Source: Mucilaginibacter glaciei
GTDB taxonomy: Bacteria > Bacteroidota > Bacteroidia > Sphingobacteriales > Sphingobacteriaceae
DNA: 64,000 bases
Direction of reading: 5' to 3'
Assembly: GCF_014773245.1 (NCBI RefSeq)
Contig: NZ_JACWMX010000005.1
Span: forward strand, 62,001-126,000
Each line of letters starts with the position of its first letter. The first letter of the stretch is position 1. Shown piece by piece: positions 46,453 to 55,316 of this stretch. The translations under genes were made by a program, and so were the position numbers. Below the pieces are notes generated by a model, which worked only from the letters and a program-made list of their open reading frames with translations, did not search any database and was not told the origin of the DNA.

Positions 46453-47166
46453 TTAATATAAATTGTCGGGCTTTTGCACCTTCCACAGCTTTATTAACAA
46501 GAAGCCGAAGAGCGCCCCGCCCAAATGCGCAAAGTGCGCAACAGAATCGCCCGAAAAGCGGCCAATGCCTGAGAATAATTCTATCGCAATGTAACCGATC
46601 ACTACGTATTTTGCCTTAATAGGTACTGGGATGAACATAATCATCATCTCCAGGTTGGGGAACAGCATGGCAAAGCCCACCAATATCCCGAATATGGCAC
46701 CCGAGGCACCCAGCATCGGGAAGTTATAAAAGCCATATAATGCCTGCGCATTTTCCTGCCCGCCGTAATTAAAGTACGATGATTCAATTTCGGGATGAGG
46801 TACCGAAAATGAACCGGCAATAGCATGGATCTGGATAGCCTGCACTACCATGTACAATACAAACGCACCTATGCCTGTAATAAAGTAGTAGTTAAAAAAG
46901 CGTTTAGACCCCAGGGTGTACTCCAGCATGGGCCCGAATGAAAACAGTGCAAACATGTTAAAGAAAATGTGTGCAAACCCGCCGTGCATAAACATGTAGG
47001 TAATAATTTGCCACGGCCTGAATAATGGCGACAGCGGGTAATATGCTGCCAGGATCTTGGTAAGATCGATATATTGCCCTAACGCGTATGTAGCGATAAA
47101 AAAGATGATATTAATAATGAGCAGGTTTTTTGTTACCGGCGGTACATTGGCAAATGGTGATTGCAT
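46453..47166 (-). CDS. Rhomboid family intramembrane serine protease (2)
   Basis: 237 residues with six membrane segments and almost no tails. The dyad is S155 (MLGASGAIFG) and H214 (AHFAHLGGALFG); HGGFAHIFFNMFALFSFG is the typical loop. It is more canonical than its neighbour. It starts 35 nt after mutL. Tandem rhomboids next to mutL recur in related genomes as I recall; the functional link is not known. Confidence 0.93.
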   Translation of the reverse strand: MQSPFANVPPVTKNLLIINIIFFIATYALGQYIDLTKILAAYYPLSPLFRPWQIITYMFMHGGFAHIFFNMFALFSFGPMLEYTLGSKRFFNYYFITGIGAFVLYMVVQAIQIHAIAGSFSVPHPEIESSYFNYGGQENAQALYGFYNFPMLGASGAIFGILVGFAMLFPNLEMMIMFIPVPIKAKYVVIGYIAIELFSGIGRFSGDSVAHFAHLGGALFGFLLIKLWKVQKPDNLY

Positions 47167-47201
47167 TTTTTAATTCTGTATAATATGTTTAAGCTATAAA
47201 G

Positions 47202-49058
47202 CTATTTTTCAAATCGTTCGGCTAATTCGGCCAGGGTAAAGGTACTAATTACAGGCTTGCCATTTAGTGCAAGGTTTGGCATCTGGCAGGCAAAAAGTTG
47301 GTCGACCAGTTGGTTCATTTCTTCCATCGATAATTTTACCCCTGTTTTAATAGCCGCATTGCGCGCCAGTGAGCGGGCAAGGTTATCGCGTTTATCTAAC
47401 TTTAAAATAGCCAGGTTGTTTTTAAATCCTTCTAACAATTGCTCCAATAATTCGTGCTCGTTGGCATTGTTAATGTCTGCCGGTATACCCTCAACTACCA
47501 CCGTGTTTTTACCAAACTCGCGGATGTCAAAACCCAGGCCGCGAATGTCGGGCAGCAACTCCCTCAATAACTCAAAATCGGCGCTGTTTAGTGTTACCGA
47601 TTGCGGAAATAAGCTTTGTTGACTGGTACCGGAGTGATTTTGCAATTGTTGCAAAAATCGCTCGTACAAAATACGCTCATGCGCCGCCTGCTGACTGATC
47701 AGCATGAAGCCCGATTTGATCTGCGACATGATGAAGCGGTTATGTACCTGGAAAAACTGCTTCTCGCTGCTTTTGGTGATCTCCTGCTCCTCCACCGCGG
47801 GCATGCTTTGCTGCGGGTGCATTTCATGCTGCAATGTATCTTCGCGCTTGCTTATCTCATACAAGGTATCCCAGTTACGCGGGATAGCCTCGCGATAATT
47901 ATTATTATCCCTTAAATAGGGGATCTCCCTGTCGGCCTTTTTCTCTGCAGCAAAGGGGTTAAAATCAGGGTTAAAGGCTATAGATGGTTGAATGATTTCA
48001 TCAAACGGTTTGGGTGTAATGAGGTGTCCGATGCTGTTCTCCTGGTCAAAATCAAGCGTGGGCGTAATATTATACTTACCCAATGAGCGTTTTACCGCCG
48101 AGCGGATAATGGCGTAGATCGATTTCTCGTCCTGGTATTTGATCTCTGTTTTGGTAGGGTGTACATTGATATCTATCTTGGCCGGGTCGATATCGATAAA
48201 TAAAACATACAGCGGGTACGTTTCATCAGGCAATAACTCCTGGAAAGCCGTTAGCACCGCATGGTTCAGGTAAGCATCTTTTATAAAACGATTATTCACA
48301 AAAAAGAACTGCTCGCCGCGGGTTTTACGGGCAAACTCCGGCTTGCCTACAAAGCCGCGCAGGTTAATAATGGTAGTTTCCTCCTCAACGGGAACCAACC
48401 GCTGGTTATAGTTATTGCCAAACAGGTGCACGATGCGCTGTTTCATGGCCGATGAAGGCAAATGATAAACCTCCTGGCCATCGTGATGCATTGTTAAAAA
48501 AACCTGAGGGTTGGCCAGTGCCACCCGCTGAAACTCGTCGATAATGTGGCGCATCTCTACCGGGTTACTTTTTAAAAAGTTACGGCGGGCGGGTGTGTTA
48601 CAAAAAAGGTTTTTGATGGATATGGAGGTACCCGTATTAGCCGAGCACGCTTCCTGTTTGACCACTTCGCTGCCCTCTATACAAATGCAGGTGCCCAGTT
48701 CATCTTCGTGGCGGCGGGTTTTCAATTCCACCTGGGCAATTGCAGCAATAGAAGCCATCGCCTCGCCCCTGAAACCCATCGTACGGATCGCAAAAAGATC
48801 ATCTGCCTTGCGGATTTTTGAAGTAGCATGGCGCTCAAAACACATGCGCGCGTCGGTAACGCTCATTCCGCAACCGTTGTCAATTACCTGGATCAATGAT
48901 TTCCCTGCATCTTTTAAAATCAGCTGGATCTTATCGGCACCGGCATCTATCGCGTTCTCTATCAATTCCTTTACTGCGGATGCAGGCCGCTGTACCACCT
49001 CGCCTGCGGCTATCTGGTTGGCTACTGCATCGGGTAAAAGATGAATTATATCTGGCAT
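47202..49058 (-). CDS. mutL: DNA mismatch repair protein MutL
   Basis: 618 residues from the ATG at 49058; the open frame extends to 49085, but the conserved start is MPDIIHLLPDAVANQIAAGEV. The GHL ATPase motifs are complete (ELIENAIDAGAD with E34, DNGCGM, TMGFRGEAMASIAAIA). The C-terminal dimerisation domain carries SQQAAHERILYE (~455-466), where endonuclease-type MutL has DQHAxxExxxxE; D and H are replaced, and the end reads CQMPNLALNGKP, not CPHGRP. Nicking activity is therefore uncertain. It couples MutS recognition to strand removal. It probably heads the mutL-rhomboid-rhomboid-EEP-epimerase run. Confidence 0.95.
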   Translation of the reverse strand: MPDIIHLLPDAVANQIAAGEVVQRPASAVKELIENAIDAGADKIQLILKDAGKSLIQVIDNGCGMSVTDARMCFERHATSKIRKADDLFAIRTMGFRGEAMASIAAIAQVELKTRRHEDELGTCICIEGSEVVKQEACSANTGTSISIKNLFCNTPARRNFLKSNPVEMRHIIDEFQRVALANPQVFLTMHHDGQEVYHLPSSAMKQRIVHLFGNNYNQRLVPVEEETTIINLRGFVGKPEFARKTRGEQFFFVNNRFIKDAYLNHAVLTAFQELLPDETYPLYVLFIDIDPAKIDINVHPTKTEIKYQDEKSIYAIIRSAVKRSLGKYNITPTLDFDQENSIGHLITPKPFDEIIQPSIAFNPDFNPFAAEKKADREIPYLRDNNNYREAIPRNWDTLYEISKREDTLQHEMHPQQSMPAVEEQEITKSSEKQFFQVHNRFIMSQIKSGFMLISQQAAHERILYERFLQQLQNHSGTSQQSLFPQSVTLNSADFELLRELLPDIRGLGFDIREFGKNTVVVEGIPADINNANEHELLEQLLEGFKNNLAILKLDKRDNLARSLARNAAIKTGVKLSMEEMNQLVDQLFACQMPNLALNGKPVISTFTLAELAERFEK

Positions 49059-49198
49059 TAAAATTATTTCCCTTCTTCGCCTCACGGGCGGTTTTCTTTT
49101 CGATGCTAAATTAATTATTTGATTGCATAACTTTACCTTTAGATAGTTGTATATACTATTTACCCCGCATTATTTACACATCGCTGTTAAAAATAGAT

Positions 49199-50833
49199 AT
49201 GAAGAAACTTTGGCCCCTGCTGTTTTTACTGATAGCCGCCGCTTGCAAACAAAAAGAATACAATGCCGATCTGTTAGTTAAAAACGCCGTTGTGTACACT
49301 GTTGATAGTAATTTTACCACTGCGAATGCCTTTGTGGTAAGCAGCGGAAAAATTGTAGCAGTAGGCAAAGCCGATACGTTAGAACAAAAATATTTAGCAC
49401 GCGAAGTTGTGGACGCAGGGGGTAAGGCCGTTTACCCCGGCTTTATAGATGCACATGCCCATTTTTATGAATACGGTTTAGGTTTGCAGGAAGTGAAGCT
49501 AACCGGCGCTAAAAGTTGGCAGGCCATTTTAGATACCGTGAGCAGCTACTCGCGCAAGCATACCGAAGGCTGGATCATCGGCAATGGCTGGGACCAAAAC
49601 CAATGGGCCAATAAAAATTTCCCAAATAAAGCTAAACTCGATTCGCTGTTCCCGGTGCGCCCGGTAATTTTAAGCCGGATAGACGGGCATGCAGCCATCG
49701 CTAACCAGGCAGCTTTGAATATTGCCGGTGTTAAACCCGGCCAAACCATTATTGGCGGCACTATAGAAACCGTTAAAGGTAAATTAACGGGTATTTTGGT
49801 TGATAACGCGGTTGGTATTGTTACCCGCAAGATCCCATCACCTACCGAGCAGGTTACCCAGAATGCTTTATTGGATGCGCAACGCAACTGTTTTGCGGTA
49901 GGTTTAACTACCGTAGATGATTGCGGATTGCCCTACACAATGGTGAGCACCATAGCAGCCCTGCAACACAAAGGCGATCTGAAAATGCGTATGTATGTGA
50001 TGCTTGCCGACCAGGAAGAAAATTACGACTATCTGTTTAAACGTGGTGCCTACAAAACGCCGGGCTTGAATGTAAGGGCATTTAAGGTTTATGCCGACGG
50101 TGCCTTAGGCTCGCGCGGCGCTTGTTTATTAAAGCCCTATGCAGACTCGGCTAAATGGAACGGCTTTTTATTAAGCAGCAAGGCCCATTTTGAAGAGGTA
50201 GCCAAAAAGATAGCCGCCAAAGGTTTCCAGATGTGTACCCATGCCATCGGCGACTCGGCTAACCGCGTGATCCTGAAAATTTATGCAGAGAACCTGAAAG
50301 GTAAGAATGATAAACGCTGGCGGATAGAACATGCGCAGGTAACAGCTCCCGAGGACCTGAAATATTTTGGCAATAACAATATCATCCCGTCTGTACAGCC
50401 TACACATGCTACATCAGATATGGCATGGGCGGTAAAACGATTGGGAGCAGCCCGTTTAAAAACTGGTTATGCCTACAAACAACTGATGCAGCAAAACGGC
50501 TGGTTACCGCTTGGGACAGATTTCCCGGTAGAAAATATAAACCCGATGTACACGTTTTATGCAGCTACTGAGCGTAAAGACCTGAAAGGCTCACCCGCCG
50601 GAGGTTTCCAGATGGAAAATGCATTAACTCGTGTAGAAGCGTTAAAAGGGATGACCACTTGGGCCGCAAAAGCCAACTTCGAAGAAAAGGAAAAAGGCAG
50701 TATAGAAGTGGGCAAATATGCCGATTTCATCATATTGGACAAAGATATCATGAAGGTAAACGGTAGCGAGCTGCCTAATGTTAAAGTAATAAAAACGTAT
50801 ATAAATGGTGTTAAGGTTTATGAAAAGAAATAG
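49199..50833 (+). CDS. Exported YtcJ-like amidohydrolase (lipoprotein)
   Basis: 544 residues. A lipoprotein signal ends at C16 (LLIAAAC). The amidohydrolase barrel has the metal pair H86/H88 (FIDAHAHFYEYG), a KVYADGALGSRGA stretch, HAIGDSAN, IEHAQV and the Asp of GTDFPVEN. The family (YtcJ, amidohydrolase 3) includes exoenzymes acting on small amides and cyclic compounds; the substrate is unknown. It overlaps the serine hydrolase gene by 14 nt, which suggests a joint role at the outer membrane or in the periplasm. Confidence 0.9.
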   Translation: MKKLWPLLFLLIAAACKQKEYNADLLVKNAVVYTVDSNFTTANAFVVSSGKIVAVGKADTLEQKYLAREVVDAGGKAVYPGFIDAHAHFYEYGLGLQEVKLTGAKSWQAILDTVSSYSRKHTEGWIIGNGWDQNQWANKNFPNKAKLDSLFPVRPVILSRIDGHAAIANQAALNIAGVKPGQTIIGGTIETVKGKLTGILVDNAVGIVTRKIPSPTEQVTQNALLDAQRNCFAVGLTTVDDCGLPYTMVSTIAALQHKGDLKMRMYVMLADQEENYDYLFKRGAYKTPGLNVRAFKVYADGALGSRGACLLKPYADSAKWNGFLLSSKAHFEEVAKKIAAKGFQMCTHAIGDSANRVILKIYAENLKGKNDKRWRIEHAQVTAPEDLKYFGNNNIIPSVQPTHATSDMAWAVKRLGAARLKTGYAYKQLMQQNGWLPLGTDFPVENINPMYTFYAATERKDLKGSPAGGFQMENALTRVEALKGMTTWAAKANFEEKEKGSIEVGKYADFIILDKDIMKVNGSELPNVKVIKTYINGVKVYEKK

Positions 50834-52637
50834 CAGGAATTTATACCTTCTCCTGTTATCGGGTATTGTTCTTTTTAATTCGGCATGTGCGCAGCAACCT
50901 CCCTTTACCGGGAAGGCCTATGTGCAGGAAGAGCGTTCGGTAGAGCAAGCGACCGTCTTATTAAACAATGAGAATAAGGTTGTGCCGCTGCAAAGTTTAG
51001 AAACCACTAAAGTAGCCAGTATCCGCTTCAGCAACCTTTACGCTACAGCTTTTGACAGCCTGCTTAACAAATACACCAGAGTACCATCTTTTAATGGCAA
51101 TGATTACATGGGCGTAAAAAGCCTGGATATGCTGGCAATGGATACCAAGTTTTACAAAACCCTTGTGGTACAGGTAAACGATGTAGACCTAACCAACCCG
51201 CAGATCGTCAGCTTTATCAGCACCAATCAAAAGATGAAGAATATGGTGATTGCTTATTGGGGTAACGGTTCATCTTTAGCTAAATTAAACGATATCACCG
51301 CACCAATTATCTGGTCGGCACGGGTAACGCCTGTATCGGCGTTGTATGTTGCCCAGGTAGTATTCGGTGGGCAGCCTATCACCCAGCTATTAACCAAAAC
51401 ATTTACACCAAAATACAAAGCGGGCAGTGGTTTTATTACTGCTAAGATCCGCCTGGCTTATACCGTGCCGGAAGATGCAGGCATCAACGCTGATAATTTA
51501 AAAGCTATAGATGATATTGCCCGCGAAGCGATAAGTGAAAGGGCTACCCCTGGCTGCGTGGTGTTGGTTGCTAAAGATGGCAAGGTGATCTTCAATAAGG
51601 CCTACGGTTTTCATACTTATGATAACCTGCAGCCCGATAAGATCACAGATATTTTTGATGTGGCTTCCATGACCAAGGTTTCGGCTACAACTATGGAGGT
51701 AATGCAGCTATTCGATCAGGGTAAACTGAATCTGGATTCTACTGCGGGCACTTACCTGTCATCTACCCGCAAAACAAACAAAGCCGACCTGACTGTTCGC
51801 GAGATACTGGAACACCAGGCAGGCCTGATCCCCGATATCCAGACATTCGGCAAGATCAAACCGGCAGATCATATGGCCGATTCATCAGCCGCATATCCTA
51901 CCAAAGTGAATAACCGTTATTTTTTAAGAAAGGGTTATTTTGAAGATGTGATGTGGCCCGATGTGTTAAGATCACCGGTTAAAACACGCGGGCAATATGT
52001 TTACAGCGATGTTGGCCTCATCATGACACAGCAGATTGTAGAAACGCTAACCGCAACACCGCTTAACGTAGCTGTACAAAAAGATTTTTATACCCCGCTG
52101 GGGATGCAAACTGCAGGCTTTTTGCCGCTATACCGCTTCCCGTTGGACCGGATCATCCCCACAGAGAATGACCAGACCGATCGCCACGACTTGTTAGACG
52201 GTTATGTGCACGACCCAACCGCAGCCCTGATGGGTGGCGTTGCAGGCCACGCAGGCCTATTTGCTACCGCTAACGATATTGCCATCTTATACCAAATGAT
52301 GTTGAGCCGTGGTTTATACGGCGGTGTACAATACATTAAACCGGAAACGGTTGATCTGTTTACGGCCAAGCAATCGGCTGTTAGTCGCCGGGGGATAGGT
52401 TTTGACCGTTGGGACCCAATTGCCGACAGGCATTACCCGTCAAAACTGGCATCAGATCAAACTTACGGTCATACCGGTTATACGGGTACCTGTATCTGGG
52501 TAGACCCTAAGTACAATTTGGTATATGTATTTCTGTCTAACCGGGTAAACCCAACCGTAGGCAGCAAATTAGGCAGCCTCAACATCCGCCCGAGAATTCA
52601 GGATGCTATTTACGAAGCGATACAAAAGGGAATGTAA
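50820..52637 (+). CDS. Serine hydrolase (beta-lactamase/DD-peptidase family) with a GH3 C-terminal-like N-domain, lipoprotein
   Basis: 605 residues from the ATG at 50820; the GTG at 50805 is less likely. The lipobox ends at C23 (LFNSAC). Residues ~30-210 resemble the C-terminal sandwich of family 3 glycosidases (EQATVLLNNENKVVPLQSL) but no glycosidase barrel precedes them. Residues ~225-600 form a class-C-type serine hydrolase: SxxK S283-K286 (ASMTK), Y395-S396-D397 in place of YxN, and HTG 551-553. In larger Bacteroidota proteins a full GH3 barrel comes before these two domains; here it is missing. It probably acts on peptidoglycan or related peptides, not as a resistance enzyme. Confidence 0.85.
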   Translation: MKRNSRNLYLLLLSGIVLFNSACAQQPPFTGKAYVQEERSVEQATVLLNNENKVVPLQSLETTKVASIRFSNLYATAFDSLLNKYTRVPSFNGNDYMGVKSLDMLAMDTKFYKTLVVQVNDVDLTNPQIVSFISTNQKMKNMVIAYWGNGSSLAKLNDITAPIIWSARVTPVSALYVAQVVFGGQPITQLLTKTFTPKYKAGSGFITAKIRLAYTVPEDAGINADNLKAIDDIAREAISERATPGCVVLVAKDGKVIFNKAYGFHTYDNLQPDKITDIFDVASMTKVSATTMEVMQLFDQGKLNLDSTAGTYLSSTRKTNKADLTVREILEHQAGLIPDIQTFGKIKPADHMADSSAAYPTKVNNRYFLRKGYFEDVMWPDVLRSPVKTRGQYVYSDVGLIMTQQIVETLTATPLNVAVQKDFYTPLGMQTAGFLPLYRFPLDRIIPTENDQTDRHDLLDGYVHDPTAALMGGVAGHAGLFATANDIAILYQMMLSRGLYGGVQYIKPETVDLFTAKQSAVSRRGIGFDRWDPIADRHYPSKLASDQTYGHTGYTGTCIWVDPKYNLVYVFLSNRVNPTVGSKLGSLNIRPRIQDAIYEAIQKGM

Positions 52638-52648
52638 TGATTAAATCC

Positions 52649-53038
52649 TTAGCTAATGTTAGCTTTGTACGCCTTTAACAAGGCGGTATATCCAAAGTAA
52701 ACCGAACTAATGTAAAACAAAGAAAATACTAAGGAAAGCCATGCTTGTATCATTATAAAAGATGTTACGAGGGCTATTCCGCAAATTGCATTTAATATTA
52801 ATGGATACAGCCATAATAATCGCTTATGCAGATATTTGTGAAAATTAAATTGGATAAAATAGATTATCGGACACACCAGTACCGCCAATATCATTAGTGC
52901 AAAACTAATATCCGCCCATCGCCATCGAATATTTTCATACTCGGTAATAAAATGAACAAGCGCAATAAAAGCAATTGATGGAATGAGGCTCAATCCAAAT
53001 AATATCTCAGCCGTTTTAGAGAGTGGCAACTTTCTCAT
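52649..53038 (-). CDS. Small four-helix membrane protein of unknown function
   Basis: 129 residues with four clear hydrophobic segments (about 10-30, 43-66, 73-95 and 98-120) and short basic loops. I do not recognise a family. It starts 3 nt after serS and may share its transcript. Base composition is not unusual. It is convergent with the serine hydrolase gene, leaving 11 nt between the stops. Confidence 0.7.
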   Translation of the reverse strand: MRKLPLSKTAEILFGLSLIPSIAFIALVHFITEYENIRWRWADISFALMILAVLVCPIIYFIQFNFHKYLHKRLLWLYPLILNAICGIALVTSFIMIQAWLSLVFSLFYISSVYFGYTALLKAYKANIS

Positions 53039-53041
53039 TAA

Positions 53042-54313
53042 TTAATCTATCCACTCAAACTTAGTATAAGGCACTAAGCACTCCGGCATTTTAATCCCTT
53101 TATCGGTTTGATTATTTTCCAACAAAGTTGCTACTATACGAGGCAAAGCCAAAGCGCTGCCATTAAGCGTATGCGCTAATTGTGTTTTGCCCTCTGTATT
53201 GCGGAAACGCAGTTTTAAACGGTTGCTCTGGAAGGTTTCGAAGTTTGATACAGATGATACCTCTAACCAACGCCCTTGTGCGGCACTCCAGGTTTCCATA
53301 TCATACGTAAGGGCACTGCCAAAACCCATATCGCCGCCGCAAAGGCGTAATACGCGGTAGGGTAGGCCAAGTTTCTGTAGCAGGCTTTGCACATGTGCGC
53401 TCATACCTTCCAATACTTCATAAGATGTATCCGGATGTACCACTTGTACTATCTCTACCTTGTCAAACTGGTGCAGTCGGTTCAGTCCGCGTACGTGTGC
53501 CCCATATGAACCTGCCTCGCGGCGAAAGCATGGCGTATGCCCACAATTTTTAACCGGCAGTTCATCCGCCTTTAAGATCACATCGCGATACATATTGGTA
53601 ATAGGTACCTCTGCAGTAGGTATCAGGTAAAGATTATCTACGCCAACATAATACATTTGTCCTTCTTTATCCGGCAGCTGACTGGTGCCAAAACCCGAAG
53701 CTTCGTTCACCATCAATGGCACGCTCACTTCACTGTACCCTGCCTTTTCGGCCTCGTCAATGAAGAAATTTATGAGAGCGCGTTGCAATTTGGCACCCTT
53801 GTTTTTGTAAACAGGGAAACCGGCACCGGTTATTTTAACACCTAATTCAAAATCTATCAGATTATATTTAGCGGCCAGTTCCCAGTGCGGCAAAGCATTG
53901 GCAGGCAACTCGGGGATAGTACCGTTTTCCAGTACTACCTCATTTTCTTCGGGCGTTTTACCTTTAGGGACAGATGAATGCGGCAAGTTGGGCAATAAAA
54001 CTAGTTTATCCTGCAATTCGGCTTCTAAAGCGGCTAATTGGTCGCCCAGTTGTTTGCTCTCTTCTTTCCATTTGCCGGTGTTGGCTTTTATGGTTTCTGC
54101 CTCATCCTTTTTACCGCTGCGCATCAGCTCGCCAATTTGTTTGGCAGCCGCGTTAGCCAGCGACGATACAGTATCCAGCTGATTTTGCGTTTGACGGCGT
54201 TTCTCGTCTAACCCAATCACTTCATCTACTAATTCGGCCTGTTTAAAATTTTTTACAGCCAAACGTTCTAAAACCTGTTCCCTGTTATCGCGGATATAAC
54301 TAACTTGCAGCAT
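53042..54313 (-). CDS. serS: Seryl-tRNA synthetase
   Basis: 423 residues from the ATG at 54313. The open frame goes on to 54565, but those 84 extra residues read against rsmI's upstream region and match nothing; the family begins MLQVSYIRDNREQVLERL. The coiled-coil N-domain is followed by class II motifs 2 and 3 (CFRREAGSYG and the C-terminal GSALALPRIVATLLEN). It charges tRNA(Ser). A full promoter box lies 15 nt upstream. Confidence 0.96.
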   Translation of the reverse strand: MLQVSYIRDNREQVLERLAVKNFKQAELVDEVIGLDEKRRQTQNQLDTVSSLANAAAKQIGELMRSGKKDEAETIKANTGKWKEESKQLGDQLAALEAELQDKLVLLPNLPHSSVPKGKTPEENEVVLENGTIPELPANALPHWELAAKYNLIDFELGVKITGAGFPVYKNKGAKLQRALINFFIDEAEKAGYSEVSVPLMVNEASGFGTSQLPDKEGQMYYVGVDNLYLIPTAEVPITNMYRDVILKADELPVKNCGHTPCFRREAGSYGAHVRGLNRLHQFDKVEIVQVVHPDTSYEVLEGMSAHVQSLLQKLGLPYRVLRLCGGDMGFGSALTYDMETWSAAQGRWLEVSSVSNFETFQSNRLKLRFRNTEGKTQLAHTLNGSALALPRIVATLLENNQTDKGIKMPECLVPYTKFEWID

Positions 54314-54328
54314 TATTATAATTTTAGG

Positions 54329-54336
54329 CAAAGATA
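54329..54336 (-). promoter_or_regulatory. Promoter -7 box of serS
   Basis: The minus strand reads TATCTTTG (full TAnnTTTG match), 15 nt before the ATG. It supports the short serS start. Confidence 0.55.
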
Positions 54337-54352
54337 TAAATAAGTCGATAGA

Positions 54353-54373
54353 CCATAGTCCATAGTCCACAGA
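54353..54373. repeat. Short heptad repeat CCATAGT-CCATAGT-CCACAGA
   Basis: Two perfect copies and one degenerate copy of a 7-bp unit between serS and rsmI. On the other strand the unit reads GGACTAT, which resembles the GGTCAGT phase of the array at 2698. The flank also has an 8-bp inverted repeat, GTCCACAG (54365-54372) and CTGTGGAC (54423-54430). Confidence 0.6.
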
Positions 54374-54437
54374 TATTTGGCACTGCTCAAACGTCACATC
54401 ACTATCGCCTATCGTCCGTAAACTGTGGACCAAACCC

Positions 54438-55175
54438 ATGAACCCAACCCCAACCGGTAAACTATATTTAGTACCCACCCCAATTGGCAACCTGGAGGAT
54501 ATGACCTTCAGGGCTATCCGCGTCCTGAAGGAAGCCGACCTGATATTGGCCGAAGATACCCGCACATCTGCACCGATGCTGAAGCATTTCGATATCCAGA
54601 ATAAGGTATTTGCACACCATCAGCATAACGAGCATCAAAGCAGTAACGAGATCATCAAGTTTTTGCTAATGGGGCAAAATATAGCGTTGATATCTGATGC
54701 GGGGACGCCTGCCATATCCGACCCTGGTTTTTTCCTGGTCCGCGAGGCGTTGAAATTTAACATTGCGGTAGAATGCCTGCCGGGTGCAACGGCTTTTGTA
54801 CCTGCATTGGTCAACTCCGGTTTCCCTACGGATAAGTTTTGTTTTGAAGGATTTTTACCACTGAAGAAGGGCCGCCAAACCCGGTATAAATTCCTCGCTA
54901 CGGAAGAACGCACGATTATACTTTACGAGTCGCCACACCGTTTATTGAAAACGCTGGACGAAATGGCCACATATTTTGGTGCCGACAGGCAGCTTTCGGT
55001 GTCGCGTGAGTTGACCAAAATGTTTGAAGAAACCATTCGCGGTACTGTAACAGAAGTTAAGGCTTATTTTGAAACGCATCCCCTAAAAGGCGAATTTGTA
55101 ATGTGCGTTGCAGGTGCTGCCCCGGTTGAGAGTGATAAAAAGAAAAAGAAATATGATAATGAGGAGGAGGACTAA
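54438..55175 (+). CDS. rsmI: 16S rRNA (cytidine(1402)-2'-O)-methyltransferase RsmI
   Basis: 245 residues, tetrapyrrole-methylase fold. Diagnostic stretches: LYLVPTPIGNLEDMTFRAI, EADLILAEDTRTSAPML, SDAGTPAISDPGFFLVREA and LPGATAFVPALV. It makes the 2'-O-methyl group of C1402 in the 16S decoding site. The last ~15 residues are Lys/Glu/Asp-rich and disordered. It is divergent from serS and is followed by a REP-like repeat. Confidence 0.96.
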   Translation: MNPTPTGKLYLVPTPIGNLEDMTFRAIRVLKEADLILAEDTRTSAPMLKHFDIQNKVFAHHQHNEHQSSNEIIKFLLMGQNIALISDAGTPAISDPGFFLVREALKFNIAVECLPGATAFVPALVNSGFPTDKFCFEGFLPLKKGRQTRYKFLATEERTIILYESPHRLLKTLDEMATYFGADRQLSVSRELTKMFEETIRGTVTEVKAYFETHPLKGEFVMCVAGAAPVESDKKKKKYDNEEED

Positions 55176-55205
55176 GACGTTGGCACAAATTATTCCATCG
55201 AGAGC

Positions 55206-55292
55206 GTCATTGCGAGGTACGAAGCAATCTCCGAACTTAGCATATCCGCTTTTCCTCTGAGATTGCCACATCGCTACGCTCCTCGCAATGAC
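55206..55292. repeat. REP/MITE-like palindromic element (87 bp)
   Basis: GTCATTGCGAGG (55206-55217) and CCTCGCAATGAC (55281-55292) are perfect inverted ends. Inner arms CAATCTC (55225-55231) and GAGATTG (55259-55265) also pair. It lies wholly between rsmI and lnt. Motifs of this CATTGCGAGG...CCTCGCAATG type are widespread dispersed repeats in bacteria, as far as I know; this copy has no coding capacity. Confidence 0.85.
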
Positions 55293-55316
55293 ATAGTTGT
55301 AAATACGTGTAACCAA

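Noticed and set aside
50820..52637. Antibiotic-resistance beta-lactamase
   Set aside because: Domain order, lipoprotein signal and genomic context fit a housekeeping DD-peptidase-like hydrolase; nothing points to drug hydrolysis.
54314..54565. 84-residue N-terminal extension of serS
   Set aside because: It overlaps the start of rsmI and the serS promoter box; SerS proteins begin at the internal ATG at 54313.
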